Positions 11,171-20,209 of a stretch of 64,000 nt of DNA are shown here, piece after piece. The stretch spans positions 1,116,001 to 1,180,000 of the forward strand of contig NZ_CP072876.1 in assembly GCF_017968845.1 (NCBI RefSeq), in the 5' to 3' direction. A program made the position numbers and the translations under genes. Origin of the DNA: Microbacterium sp. NIBRBAC000506063. GTDB lineage: Bacteria; Actinomycetota; Actinomycetes; Actinomycetales; Microbacteriaceae. Below the pieces are notes generated by a model. That model was not told where the DNA came from. It saw nothing but the letters and a program-made list of their open reading frames with translations, and did not search any database. Numbering within the stretch: the stretch's first letter is position 1; each line of letters begins with the position of its first letter.

Positions 11171-12323
11171 CTACCAGGGGTCTCGCACCGAGAACACGGC
11201 CCCGACGATCTGCGCGACGATCCAGGCCGACGCGAGCGCGAAGGGGATGAGCACCCACCAGGCGACGCGCTTGCGGAGGCGCCGGCCCTCCGGGGCCACG
11301 CCCGGCGGCGTGAGCGCGGCGGGCGGCGCGGTGAAGGGGAGGGCGGATGCCGCATCCGATCCCTGCTCCCGGCGCAGACGCTCGTCACGCCAGCGCGCCC
11401 ACTGATCGAGTTTCGTGAGGAGCGCGCCCACGACCGAGAACAGCCACGCCCAGGTCGCCGGGTCGAGCGTGGAGAAGTCGCGCTTGGCGTAGAGGAACAG
11501 CCAGTCGTCGACGATCTCGACGTCGAGCTCTGCCGCGTGATCGACGAACCGGGCCATGATGTCGGGCGTGAACAGGTACAGCGCATCCTGTTCGTAGCCG
11601 GCGGGACAGTACAGGGAGAAGTGGCGGTCGAAGTCGCCCTCGAGACCCAGCCGCTGCTCGCGGCGGAACGACATCGGCAGGTTCGAGTTGAGCAGCCCGT
11701 TGTTGCCGACCGCGTCGAGCACGATGTGCGGCAGGGGCACGTCGAGGTGCACCGCGACATAGCCCCACTTGTGCGTCGTCTGGTTCTTGCCCGATCCGGT
11801 GACGTACCGGTAGTTGGCGAACTCGACGAACCGGGGTTGCTGCCCCGCACGGCATCCGATGCGACGCGGCCGTTGCCCAGCGAGAAGATCATCCCCGGAA
11901 GCGCGGGCTGCGTGATCTCGGGACATAGCTCATGCCGTTGGCCTCGGCGAAGCGCCATAGCCGGTAACGGCGGGCGGCGGTGCGACGCCGGGTGGTGACG
12001 AAGATCCAGACGAAGGCGGCGGGGATCAGCAGCACGAAGGCGAGGGGGATCAGCGCCACGACCATCATCGTTGCGCCGCCCTGCTGACTGTCCATGCCGG
12101 TCACGGCGGCGATGACGATGCCGAGGAACACCATGCCGATCGTCAGGAAGGCGACGCCGACAGCCAGTGTCGCGATGATCGTCACGGCGGTCGAGGCGTT
12201 GCCGGAGACGGCCCCGGCCGCCCGCAGCCGAGCGGTGTGCTCCTTGGCGGCGCGCTGGTCGACGGGCAGGGTGAGGGCGCTCGAGTCGAAGGGCACGGAG
12301 GTCGGATGCGGCGGGGTCGTCAC
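11171..12323 (-). CDS. Membrane protein of unknown function, two frameshifts
   Basis: From GTG 12323 the protein starts TTPPHPTSVPFDSSALTLPV. It has two N-terminal membrane helices (VTIIATLAVGVAFLTIGMVF and MMVVALIPLAFVLLIPAAFV) followed by a basic RRR stretch. The middle soluble domain has NYRYVTGSGKNQTTHKWGYV and VDDWLFLYAKRDF. One more helix near the C-terminus (AWWVLIPFALASAWIVAQIV) ends in FSVRDPW. Breaks are near 11920-11922 and 11843-11846, each one base short in a C or G run. The architecture resembles actinobacterial membrane proteins of undefined role. It is convergent with DUF779, and its 5' end faces phnD divergently. Confidence 0.6.
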
Positions 12324-12495
12324 GCGTGCCACGCTACCGGGCCCGGCGGAGAACCATCTGTTCACCGTCCGTTCCATTCGATGTATGGCGGTCTCGTAAT
12401 TCCCCGTCACCTTCGAGCGATTCGATACTCGTGTTCCCGCAATCATCCCGGAACAGGCTCGACCCTCACCCTCCCTGATCTCGAAAGGTCGCACC

Positions 12496-13397
12496 ATGCG
12501 TCGATCCGCTCTTCCCCTCCTCGCACTCCTCGGTGCGGGCGCCCTCGCACTCACCGCCTGCGGTGGCACCGCCACGGCCGAGGAGGCCGACCCGAACGCC
12601 CCGATCACCTTCGCCACCGCCCCCTCGGCGACGACCCCACCGCCGCCAACCCGATCGTCGCCTTCGCCGAGCTGCTCAGCGAGGCGACGGGTCGCGAGGT
12701 CGAGGTCGTCGACGTTCCCGACTACCTCGCCGTGGTCGAGGCCATCCGGTCCGACCATGTCGACATCGGCATCATGAGCGGTTTCCCGTCCGCGCTCGCC
12801 GTCAACACCGGCGAGGTCGACGCACTGCTGGCGTGGCCCGGCGCGCAGGATCCCGTCTCGACCTGCGTCGTGCTCGAAGGCTCCCCGGTGCAGACGCTCG
12901 AGGACCTGCGTGGCGGGACCGTCGCCTTCGCCGACCCCGCCTCCAGCTCCGGCTACTTCATGCCGGTGCACATGCTCGACGCCGCGGGCCTGAAGCGGGG
13001 CGTCGACTACGAGCACATCTTCGCCGGCGGTCACGAGGGCAGCTTCGCCGCTCTCGAGCAGGGGCAGGTCGACGCGGCATGCACCGCCGTCATGCTCACC
13101 CAGCTCGGTGCGCCCATCTTCCCCTTCGAGGACGGTGAGTGGCGTGCCGTCGGGGAGAGCGCCGCCATGCCCGTGTCGATGACCGTCCTCTCCCGTCAGT
13201 CGCTCGACCCGGAGACCGCGGCGCTCATCCAGGACGGCCTCCAGAAGGTGTTCTCCCCGGAGAACGCGGAGGCGCTCGGTGCGCTCGGCGCCGGCACGAT
13301 CGGTGTGGAGACCATCGTCAACCCGGACAAGAGCATCTTCCAGCCCTTCGTCGACATCGCCGCCGTCGCCGACGTCGACATCTCGGATCTCGGCTGA
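12496..13397 (+). CDS. phnD: Phosphonate-type ABC transporter substrate-binding lipoprotein, one frameshift
   Basis: The signal peptide ends in a lipobox (GALALTACGG), so the mature protein is anchored by a lipidated cysteine outside the membrane. The body has the PhnD-type fold: VPDYLAVVEAIRSDHVDIGI, GGTVAFADPASSSGYFMP and AGGHEGSFAALEQGQVDAAC. The family binds phosphonates, phosphite or related oxyanions. A G is missing at 12627-12628 (TCGGG expected). Its stop overlaps the next start by one base. The family name is sound; the exact ligand is not shown. Confidence 0.82.
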
Positions 13398-14217
13398 TGA
13401 GCGTCGACGCAGGGCTGACCCGCCTCAGCACCGCGGAGGTGCGGCAGATGCTCCCCTGGTCTCGGTGCGTGAGCTCACCGTCTCCTACGACGGCGACGCT
13501 CCGGTGCTCGACGGCGTCGATCTCGACCTCTTCCCCGGTGAGATCGTGGCGCTGCTCGGATCCTCGGGGTCCGGCAAGTCCACCCTCATGAAGAGCCTCA
13601 CCGGATTCGCGCCGATCGGCTACGGCACGGCGCGAGTCGCCGGCCACGACGTCCGCAACCTCCAACGCGGAGAGTTGCGGCGGCTGCGGGCGGAGGTCGG
13701 CCAGGTCTTCCAGCAGTTCAACCTGATCCCGCGGCTCAGTGTGATGACGAACGTCCTCACCGGCGCGCTGCACGGCGCGGGCCCGCTCAACCTCGTCGGC
13801 AACTTCCGCCGCGAGGACCGGGAGCGAGCATTGCAATACCTCGACCGCGTTGGGATCGTGCACAAGGCGAACGAGCCGGCCCGCTCGCTCTCGGGCGGAC
13901 AGCAGCAGCGGGTGGCGATCGCCCGCGCGCTCATGCAGCGACCGAAGGTGATCTTCGCCGACGAGCCCGTGGCCTCCCTCGACCCCAAGCTCGCCGACTC
14001 GGTGCTCGAGCTTCTGGCCGAGATCGCCCGGGAGGACGGCATCCCGGTCCTGATGAGCCTGCACGTGCTGCCGCTGGCCCTGCGGCACAGCGACCGCATC
14101 GTCGGGCTTCGCCACGGGAGGATGCTCGTGTCTGCCCCGACGGCCGAACTGACCGCCGAGGCCCTCTCGGTGCTCTACGAGAACGAGGAGGACGAGCATG
14201 TCGACGACATCGCCTGA
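13397..14217 (+). CDS. phnC: Phosphonate-type ABC transporter ATPase, one frameshift
   Basis: This ATP-binding subunit has Walker A (LLGSSGSGKSTLMKSL), Q-loop (VGQVFQQFNLIPRL), signature (SLSGGQQQRVAIARAL), Walker B (VIFADEPVASLDP) and the H-loop histidine in LMSLHVLPLAL. ATG 13397 overlaps the phnD stop. The first 16 codons and the main frame are joined by one missing base near 13447, in the region read as STAEVR then APLVSV. The gene overlaps phnE by 20 bases. It energises import through PhnE. Confidence 0.82.
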
Positions 14218-15058
14218 GACTGCGGCGATCAAGCCGGGCGGAACCGCGCCGGTCGCTCCCGAGCTCGACGTCGCCGCGCGGGCACGACTCGAGCGGGCCT
14301 TCAACGTGCCGCGCGCACGGTTCCTCCTCGGGATCCCGGTGGCGCTGGCCGTGCTGGCCTGGTCGTTCATCGGCGCCGAGTTCAACTTCGGCAAGCTCGG
14401 GCAGGGCGCGATCAACATGGCCGACTTCCTCGGGCGCCTGTTCCCGCCGGACTTCGGGAAGTTCCCCACGATCGTCGCGCTGCTCATCGAGACGCTGCAG
14501 ATGGCGATCGTCGGGACCGCCCTCGGGGCTCTGTTGTCGCTCCTGGTCGCCTTCGGCGCCGCCTCCAACATCGCACCGAAGTGGCTCTACTACCCGTCGC
14601 GCTGGGTGATGAACATCATCCGCTCCGTGCCCGACCTCGTGTTCGCGCTCATGTTCGTCTCGGCGGTGGGCCTGGGTCCCTTCGCCGGCATCCTCGCGAT
14701 GACGCTCGGGTCGATCGGATCCATCGGCAAGGTCTACGCCGAGGCCATGGAGTCCGTCGACACGGGCCCGCTCGCCGCGATGCGGGCCGTGGGTGCATCC
14801 GATCGCCAGGTCGTGCAGTACGGCGTCCTGCCGCAGGCGGCACCGCTCCTGGTCTCGTACACACTGCTGCTGTTCGAGGGCAATGTGCGCGGTGCGACCA
14901 TCCTCGGCCTCGTGGGCGCCGGAGGCATCGGACTCGAACTGACCACCGCGATGAAGATGTACGACTACGGACACCTCAGCGCGATCATCATCTGCATCAT
15001 CGTGCTCGTCACGGCGATCGACCAGGGCAGCGCCCTCATCCGAAGGAGAATCACATGA
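14198..15058 (+). CDS. phnE: Phosphonate-type ABC transporter permease
   Basis: Intact 286-residue inner-membrane protein with about six helices. The PhnE-type EAA coupling loop is visible around EAMESVDTGPLAAMRAVGAS, then QAAPLLVSY. A soluble, proline-rich N-terminus of about 45 residues precedes the first helix (FLLGIPVALAVLAWSFIG). It overlaps phnC upstream and the phosphatase gene downstream (ATGA), so all of phnDCE and the next two genes form one coupled operon. Confidence 0.85.
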   Translation: MSTTSPETAAIKPGGTAPVAPELDVAARARLERAFNVPRARFLLGIPVALAVLAWSFIGAEFNFGKLGQGAINMADFLGRLFPPDFGKFPTIVALLIETLQMAIVGTALGALLSLLVAFGAASNIAPKWLYYPSRWVMNIIRSVPDLVFALMFVSAVGLGPFAGILAMTLGSIGSIGKVYAEAMESVDTGPLAAMRAVGASDRQVVQYGVLPQAAPLLVSYTLLLFEGNVRGATILGLVGAGGIGLELTTAMKMYDYGHLSAIIICIIVLVTAIDQGSALIRRRIT

Positions 15059-15822
15059 CCACGGCAACGATCGACCTGTCCCCGGCGGTGAACCTCCGCG
15101 ACCTCGGAGGGATCCCCATCGCAGAGGGTGTGCTCCGCAAGGGCCTCGCGATCCGCGCCGACGACCTGTCCATCCTCGACCCGGAATCGGCCCGATCGCT
15201 GGTCGACGCCGGTCTCACCAGCGTGATCGACCTGCGCTCCGCGGACGAGGTCGCCGTCACCGGCCGCGGGCCGCTCGCCGAGCATCCGGTCGCCTACCAC
15301 CACCTGTCGCTCATGACGAGCATCGGGAAGGGCATGGAGAAGAGCGGGAACGGGATCGCCCTCGATCACGCGATGTTCGGCGAGATGTACTGGCGCATGT
15401 ACCAGGACAGCGCCCCCGCGCTCGCCTCGGCCCTCACGATCATCGCACTCTCGCCGGGCGCGACCGCCTTCCACTGCGCCGCCGGGCGCGACCGCACCGG
15501 CGTGCTCGCCGCCTCGCTGCTCCTGGCGCTCGGGGCCGACGACGACGCCATCGTCGCCGACTACGTGCGCACAGAGGCGAACATGGCCGCGATCCACGCC
15601 CGCACCCGGAACGTGATGGGCGCGGTCATGCTCCGTCTCGGCTTCGACCTGGACGCCATGACGGGCGCGACGAGAGGACTCGGCGTCGGGTCGGAGGTGG
15701 CCATGCGGGCGCTGCTCGCGCGCGTGCGGGCGAGCGATCCCGAGCCGCTGCGCCCACTGCTGGACGCCGGCCTCAGCACCCAGACCGTGCAGATGCTGCG
15801 CGACCGGGCGCGTTCGGCATGA
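15055..15822 (+). CDS. Tyrosine/dual-specificity protein phosphatase family protein
   Basis: The protein has 255 residues. The phosphatase P-loop is complete: HCAAGRDRTG with nucleophile Cys141 and Arg147. VNLRDLGGI near the start and SVIDLRS are the conserved flanking elements of the IphP/lipid-and-protein phosphatase group common in actinobacteria. It could release phosphate from a small organic phosphate as readily as from proteins. Its position inside a phosphonate-type import operon suggests the imported molecule, or a product of it, is a phosphate ester. That is inference from context only. Confidence 0.8.
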   Translation: MTTATIDLSPAVNLRDLGGIPIAEGVLRKGLAIRADDLSILDPESARSLVDAGLTSVIDLRSADEVAVTGRGPLAEHPVAYHHLSLMTSIGKGMEKSGNGIALDHAMFGEMYWRMYQDSAPALASALTIIALSPGATAFHCAAGRDRTGVLAASLLLALGADDDAIVADYVRTEANMAAIHARTRNVMGAVMLRLGFDLDAMTGATRGLGVGSEVAMRALLARVRASDPEPLRPLLDAGLSTQTVQMLRDRARSA

Positions 15823-16439
15823 GCGGGAGCACGACGATGGATGCCGGGACCGCTGTTCGCCGCGGTCCCGGCCGACCCCGCAACGAGGAGATGGACGATC
15901 TCATCCTCACCGCGACGCTCGAGCTGATCGACGCGGACGAGGATGTCACGGTCGCGAGGATCGTCGAGCGCAGCGGCGTCAGCCGGGCCGCCCTGTACCG
16001 CCGCTGGCCCTCCCTCAACAAGCTGATCGCGGCGGGCCTCGACGTCGGCAGGGAGGTCCCCCGTGTCGACGACGCCGACGGCGACCTCCGGCAGAGCATC
16101 CTCAGCGCCTTCCTGATGCCCGAGCTCTCGACCGACGGCAAGTACACCGAGCGTCGCCTGCGGCAGCGCCTGCGCCTGACGATCAACGACCCGGCGCTGC
16201 TGCGCGAGTACTGGCTGTCGCACGTCACGCGGCGCCGGGAACCGCTGCGCCGACTGATGCGGCGCGGAGTGGACACCGGCATCCTCCGAGCCGACACCGA
16301 CATCGAGGCGGCGCTCGACCTCATCGCCGGCGTCGTCTACTACCAGTTCCTCGTGCGCGGCGACGAGCTGTCGGATCCGGCGACGCGGGCGCGATGCCAG
16401 GCGGCGCTCGAGACCGTGTGGCGCGCCATCGCAGCCTGA
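15819..16439 (+). CDS. TetR-family transcriptional regulator
   Basis: This 206-residue protein has an N-terminal helix-turn-helix at about residues 30-70 (VTVARIVERSGVSRAALYRR, with WPSLNKL completing the TetR signature) and a helical ligand-binding C-terminal domain. It overlaps the phosphatase gene by four bases and is the last gene of the phnDCE-phosphatase operon. It probably regulates that operon in response to its substrate. Confidence 0.85.
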   Translation: MSGSTTMDAGTAVRRGPGRPRNEEMDDLILTATLELIDADEDVTVARIVERSGVSRAALYRRWPSLNKLIAAGLDVGREVPRVDDADGDLRQSILSAFLMPELSTDGKYTERRLRQRLRLTINDPALLREYWLSHVTRRREPLRRLMRRGVDTGILRADTDIEAALDLIAGVVYYQFLVRGDELSDPATRARCQAALETVWRAIAA

Positions 16440-16465
16440 GCCGGAGTGGGGCTTTCCTGACGTCT

Positions 16466-16484
16466 GCGCTCGCTCAACGACCGG
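16466..16484. repeat. Partial copy of the CGCTCGCTCAACGACCGG element
   Basis: TGCGCTCGCTCAACGACCG resembles one half of the second dispersed repeat seen at 17572-17612 (GGTTGAGC...GTCGAAACC). It lies just after the tetR stop and may contribute to transcription termination between the operon and rpsF. Confidence 0.4.
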
Positions 16485-16508
16485 CGGGCGAGACGGCCAC
16501 AGCCGCGG

Positions 16509-16538
16509 TTCGCGCCGGTTCGCGGCATCCGATACACT
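16509..16538 (+). promoter_or_regulatory. Candidate promoter for the rpsF operon
   Basis: TTCGCG (16509-16514), an 18-base spacer and TACACT (16533-16538) form a plausible housekeeping-sigma promoter in the 213-base gap before rpsF. The -10 element is good; the -35 match is weak. Confidence 0.35.
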
Positions 16539-16604
16539 ATGAAGGTTGTCCGCACCGAACCCTGATCTGGGGAACGACGCGGGCGACGTGCACACACCCT
16601 CCTG

Positions 16605-16625
16605 CTTCCGGGAAAGTCCCGGAAG
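16605..16625 (+). promoter_or_regulatory. Leader hairpin upstream of rpsF
   Basis: A perfect 9-bp stem (CTTCCGGGA with loop AAG and TCCCGGAAG) is followed at once by CCG and, 14 bases later, the rpsF ribosome binding site GGAGGTGG. Many bacterial rpsF mRNAs carry a leader bound by the S6:S18 complex for feedback. The position and the CCG fit that idea, but the match to the known motif is not established here. Confidence 0.4.
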
Positions 16626-16652
16626 CCGTTCTAGTCCGAAGGAGGTGGGTAA

Positions 16653-17018
16653 GTGACGCACCAGTACGAACTCATGGTCATTCTGAACCCTGAGGTCGAT
16701 GAGCGTACGGTCGCTCCTACTCTCGACAAGTTCCTGAAGGTCATCACCAACGATGGTGGCTCGATCGACAACGTCGACATCTGGGGGAAGCGCCGTCTCG
16801 CCTACGAGATCCAGAAGAAGACCGAGGGCATCTACGCCGTCGTGAACTTCACCGCCACCAGCGCTGCCACGCAGGAGCTCGACCGTCAGCTGAAGCTGAA
16901 CGAGCAGATCATGCGCACCAAGGTGCTGCGCGCCGAGGAGGCCATCGCGATGGTCGCCGCCGAGGCCGTGCGCTCCGAGGAGAAGGCCGCTCGCAAGGCC
17001 GCGAAGGCGAAGGCCTAA
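16653..17018 (+). CDS. rpsF: 30S ribosomal protein S6
   Basis: This 121-residue S6 has the typical [18 protein letters not shown] start, [10 protein letters not shown] in the middle and an alanine/lysine-rich tail common in actinobacteria. It starts at GTG 16653 behind a strong GGAGG. S6 binds 16S rRNA together with S18, which is encoded two genes downstream. It is the first gene of rpsF-ssb-rpsR-rplI. Confidence 0.97.
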   Translation: MTHQYELMVILNPEVDERTVAPTLDKFLKVITNDGGSIDNVDIWGKRRLAYEIQKKTEGIYAVVNFTATSAATQELDRQLKLNEQIMRTKVLRAEEAIAMVAAEAVRSEEKAARKAAKAKA

Positions 17019-17023
17019 GGCTC

Positions 17024-17521
17024 ATGGCCGGCGAGACCGTCATCACCGTGGTGGGCAACCTCACCGCCGACCCCGAGCTGCGCTACACCCAGAACGGGCT
17101 GCCGGTGGCGAACTTCACCATCGCATCGACTCCCCGCACGTTCGACCGTCAGGCGAACGAGTGGAAGGACGGCGAGGCGCTGTTCCTCCGTGCATCGGTG
17201 TGGCGCGACTTCGCCGAGCACGTCGCGGGCTCGCTGACCAAGGGGATGCGCGTCGTCGCCCAGGGCCGGCTGCGTCAGCGCTCGTACCAGGATCGCGAGG
17301 GCAACAACCGCACCGCGATCGAGCTCGAGGTCGACGAGATCGGCCCGTCGCTCCGCTACGCCACGGCGCAGGTCACCCGCGCCCAGAGCAGTGGCGGCGG
17401 CGGTCAGTCCCGTCCCGCGCAGCAGCAGGTGTCGGAGGAGCCGTGGTCCACGCCCGGTTCGTCCACGAGCGCCGACGCCTGGGCCACGCCCGGCAGCTTC
17501 GGCGACGAGACGCCGTTTTGA
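17024..17521 (+). CDS. ssb: Single-stranded DNA-binding protein
   Basis: This 165-residue SSB has the OB fold in residues about 1-110 ([38 protein letters not shown]). A Gly/Ser/Gln linker follows, and the acidic interaction tail ends GDETPF, a variant of the usual DDDIPF-type tip. It is only five bases after rpsF, within the ribosomal operon, as is normal in actinobacteria. It protects single-stranded DNA in replication and repair. Confidence 0.95.
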   Translation: MAGETVITVVGNLTADPELRYTQNGLPVANFTIASTPRTFDRQANEWKDGEALFLRASVWRDFAEHVAGSLTKGMRVVAQGRLRQRSYQDREGNNRTAIELEVDEIGPSLRYATAQVTRAQSSGGGGQSRPAQQQVSEEPWSTPGSSTSADAWATPGSFGDETPF

Positions 17522-17571
17522 TCCGGGCCGGGTCACGGTCGCCCAGCGACCTTGACGCGGCAGCGGATCAA

Positions 17572-17612
17572 GGTTGAGCAAGCCCGCGCGAAGCGCGAGC
17601 GCGTCGAAACCT
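17572..17612. repeat. Dispersed inverted repeat between ssb and rpsR
   Basis: AGGTTGAGC at one end and GCGTCGAAACCT at the other flank a GC-rich palindromic centre (GCGCGAAGCGCGAGCGC). This GGTTGAGC...GTCGAAACC layout is a short interspersed element frequent in Microbacteriaceae. It fills most of the ssb-rpsR gap and could form a stem-loop in the mRNA. Confidence 0.5.
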
Positions 17613-17666
17613 CAGCACACAATCTCCGGATGCCCCACGGCATCCGCTCATCGATAAGGAAACACA

Positions 17667-17921
17667 ATGGCTGGAAAGTCGAGCGGCGACCGCCGCAAGC
17701 CGCGGAAGGGCGGCAAGCCCGTCGCACCCGCGAAGTCCATCCGGGTCGGCGTCATTGACTACAAGGATGTCGCCACCCTCCGCAAGTTCATCTCGGAGCG
17801 CGGCAAGATCCGTGCCCGTCGTATCACCGGTGTCTCGGTGCAGGAGCAGCGTCTGATCGCCAAGGCGATCAAGAACGCGCGCGAAATGGCGCTCCTGCCT
17901 TACGCCGGCGCCGGCCGCTAA
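17667..17921 (+). CDS. rpsR: 30S ribosomal protein S18
   Basis: The 84-residue S18 has the conserved core [20 protein letters not shown] and [19 protein letters not shown]. The N-terminus lacks a zinc-binding cysteine set, so it looks like a C-minus form. AAGGAAACACA precedes the ATG. It is the S6 partner in the 30S platform. Confidence 0.97.
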   Translation: MAGKSSGDRRKPRKGGKPVAPAKSIRVGVIDYKDVATLRKFISERGKIRARRITGVSVQEQRLIAKAIKNAREMALLPYAGAGR

Positions 17922-17930
17922 GGAGCCCAC

Positions 17931-18385
17931 ATGTCGAAGCTGATTCTCACGAACGAGGTCGCCGGGCTCGGTAGCGCAGGCGACGTGGTCGAGGTCAAGG
18001 ACGGGTTCGCCCGCAACTACCTCATCCCCAGGGATTCGCCGTCGCGTGGACGCGCGGTGGCGAGAAGCAGGTCGCGTCGATCCGCGCCGCCCGCGAGGCG
18101 CGCGCGATCCACGACCGCGACGATGCCGTTGCCCTCAAGGACAAGCTGGCGAGCACCAAGGTGCGCCTGGCCGTCAAGGCCGGCACCGAGGGTCGCCTGT
18201 TCGGCTCGGTCAAGACCGACCACATCGCCGCTGCGGTGAAGGACGCCGGCATCGGCGAGCTGGACAAGCGCAAGATCCACATCTCCGCGCCGATCAAGGT
18301 CGTCGGTGAGCACGAGGCCACCGTCCGTCTCCACGAGGACGTGACCGCCGTGATCACCCTGCAGGTCGTCGCCGCGAAGAAGTAA
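17931..18385 (+). CDS. rplI: 50S ribosomal protein L9, one frameshift
   Basis: The N-terminal domain ([27 protein letters not shown]) and the long C-terminal part ([19 protein letters not shown], then [17 protein letters not shown]) are both present. They are in different frames because one G is missing from the run at 18031-18033; restoring it reads [14 protein letters not shown]9 is rarely broken in bacteria, which is a strong hint that the break is not biological. Nine bases separate it from rpsR. Confidence 0.93.
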
Positions 18386-18395
18386 TCGCGCCGGT

Positions 18396-18414
18396 CCCTG
18401 AGCGTGTCGAAGGG
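18396..18414. repeat. Dispersed palindromic repeat after rplI
   Basis: CCCTGAGCGTGTCGAAGGG is the inverse of the element in the DUF779 gene with one substitution. It begins 11 bases after the rplI stop and directly precedes the terminator hairpin. Confidence 0.65.
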
Positions 18415-18417
18415 CCG

Positions 18418-18456
18418 GACGGATGCCCCGGAGTCAATGACTCCGGGGCATCCGTC
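18418..18456 (+). terminator. Perfect 19-bp hairpin ending the rpsF-rplI operon
   Basis: GACGGATGCCCCGGAGTCA is followed by one base and its exact complement. The stem is GC-rich, lies 33 bases after rplI and has no U tract. Since it lies between convergent transcripts, it may serve both directions. The rest of 18457-18660 shows no gene I can support. Confidence 0.7.
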
Positions 18457-18660
18457 GTCTCCGGCGCTCTGGGAGGCAGGCCGGAGACCCGGAGCGGTCG
18501 CCGCACTTTGGGGATGCGACGACCGCCCTCTGGATCCGCGATGTGGGAGGACACGCGGATCCGGAAGCGTCGTCAGGGGAGTTCGACGACGCACGTCTGT
18601 TCGGAGGCGGGGCCACCCCGGAACCCCTCGCACCCGGGGTGACCACCACCTCCCGCGCCG

Positions 18661-20126
18661 TCACACGACGCGTACACGGCGCCGCAGAAGCGCGCCGCCT
18701 CCCAGCATCAGCAGCAGGGCGAGCATCCAGAAGAGCGAGAGATCCGCTCCGCCGGTGGCCGCCAGCTGCCCACCGGGCGCCGAGGCGCTCGCGCCTCCGC
18801 CCGCCCCGCCCGGGTGGCCTGAGCCGCTGGGAGTGGTGCCGGGGTTCGTCCCGGGTCGGTGCCCGGGTTCGTCCCGGGATCAGTGCCCGGATCCGTCCCG
18901 GGGTCTGTCCCGGGGTTCGTTCCGGGTCCCTCGACGGTGCTCTCGCCCAGCACGGAGATGGCGTTGCCGCCGATCGTGATCGGGATGCTCACCGGCAGTG
19001 CCAGCTGCGTGCCGCCCAGCAGTCCGTTCAGGCCCGAGGTGAGGATGTCGCCGGACGGCCCTGCCTGTGCCGGTGCGGCGCCACCTCCCTGCACCGAGCT
19101 CGTGCCGAGGACGGCGAGAGCGTTGCCGACGGCGGTCACTGGGACCGAGATCGGGGCGACCACCTGGGATCCGCCGGCGATGCCGCCGGATCCGTCCGTG
19201 ACGGCATCCGTTCCGCCCGCCGCCGGCACCGTCGATCCGGAACCCGACGCCACGCTGCTGCTGCCCAGCACCGAGACGGCGTTGCCGAGGACGCTCAGGG
19301 GAGCGTGCACCGGGGCGACCAGCTGTGTGCCGCCGAGGACGGCGTCTGCGCCGTCGGTGACGGCACCGGTGTCACCGGCCGCCGGAACACCGGAGCCGGA
19401 TCCGGCATCCGACGACGCCGTGCTGCTGCCCAGCACGGAGATCGCGTTGCCGAGGACGCTCAGGGGAGCGTGCACCGGGGCGACCACCTGGGAGCCGCCG
19501 GCGATGCCGTCTGCGCCGCTGGTCGCGGCATCCGTTCCGCCCGCGGACGGAGCCGAGGCGGTGCTGCCGGCATCCGATGTCGAGGCGGCCTCGCTGGTCC
19601 CGAGCACCGAGATCGCGTTGCCGCTGACCGTGATCGGCACCTTCACGTCCAGCAGCGCCTGGGTGCCCGAGAGCACGCCCTTCGCTCCGGACGTCGTGAC
19701 CTTCGGCGCGGCGGGCGCCGTGCCGGCCGTGCTCGAGGACGAGTCGGATGCCGTCGCCGACTGCTTCGACGAGGACGTGCCGAGCACCGCGACCGAGGTG
19801 TTCTTGACCTCGATCGGCACCTCGACCGTCACCACGGCCTGCGTGCCGCTGGCGACGCCCTTCTCGCCGCTGGTCTGCGATGCCGACTGCGTCTGAGTCG
19901 GGGCCGGTTCGGCCGGCGCCGACGTGCTGGCCTTGGAGGTGCCCAGGATCGAGAGTGCGTTGTCGACGACCGTGATGGGCACGGAGATCGGCAGGATCGC
20001 CTGGGTTCCGGAAAGGATGCCGTCCTCCCCGTCTGTTTCGGCCGCCTGGGCCGTGGTGGCGCCGAGCAGGGTGATCCCGCCCGCCACCAGCACGCCCCAG
20101 AGGGCGCGCTTCGCGAATGTACGCAT
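18661..20126 (-). CDS. Secreted chaplin-like repeat protein with LAATG sorting signal, one frameshift
   Basis: Signal peptide MRTFAKRALWGVLVAGGITL is cut after AQAA. Seven chaplin-like units follow, each of the form G-x-x-(S/G)-G-(T/S)-Q...P-(I/L)-(T/S)-V...N-(A/S)-(I/L)-(S/A)-V-LG, for example GGTQLALPVSIPITIGGNAI. They are separated by Ser/Ala/Thr-rich linkers of 20-30 residues. A proline-glycine-threonine-aspartate repeat linker precedes the C-terminus. One missing base near 18850 hides the true end; restored, it reads through LAATGG, a membrane helix and RRRVRR to TGA 18661. Unlike cysteine-bearing chaplins, the units lack the paired cysteines. It is probably a wall-anchored, amyloid-prone surface protein. 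Confidence 0.72.
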
Positions 20127-20209
20127 GATGAAACTCCTGACTGAGTGGTGGTGTCGATGGGTCGCGCACGGAGTGCGCCGTTCGTCGTGCGGGCACGACG
20201 CGACACGGC

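Noticed and set aside
18661..20126. Regularly spaced repeats resembling a CRISPR array
   Set aside because: The repeats are long, diverged and in frame, encoding chaplin-like protein units; spacers are low-complexity coding DNA.
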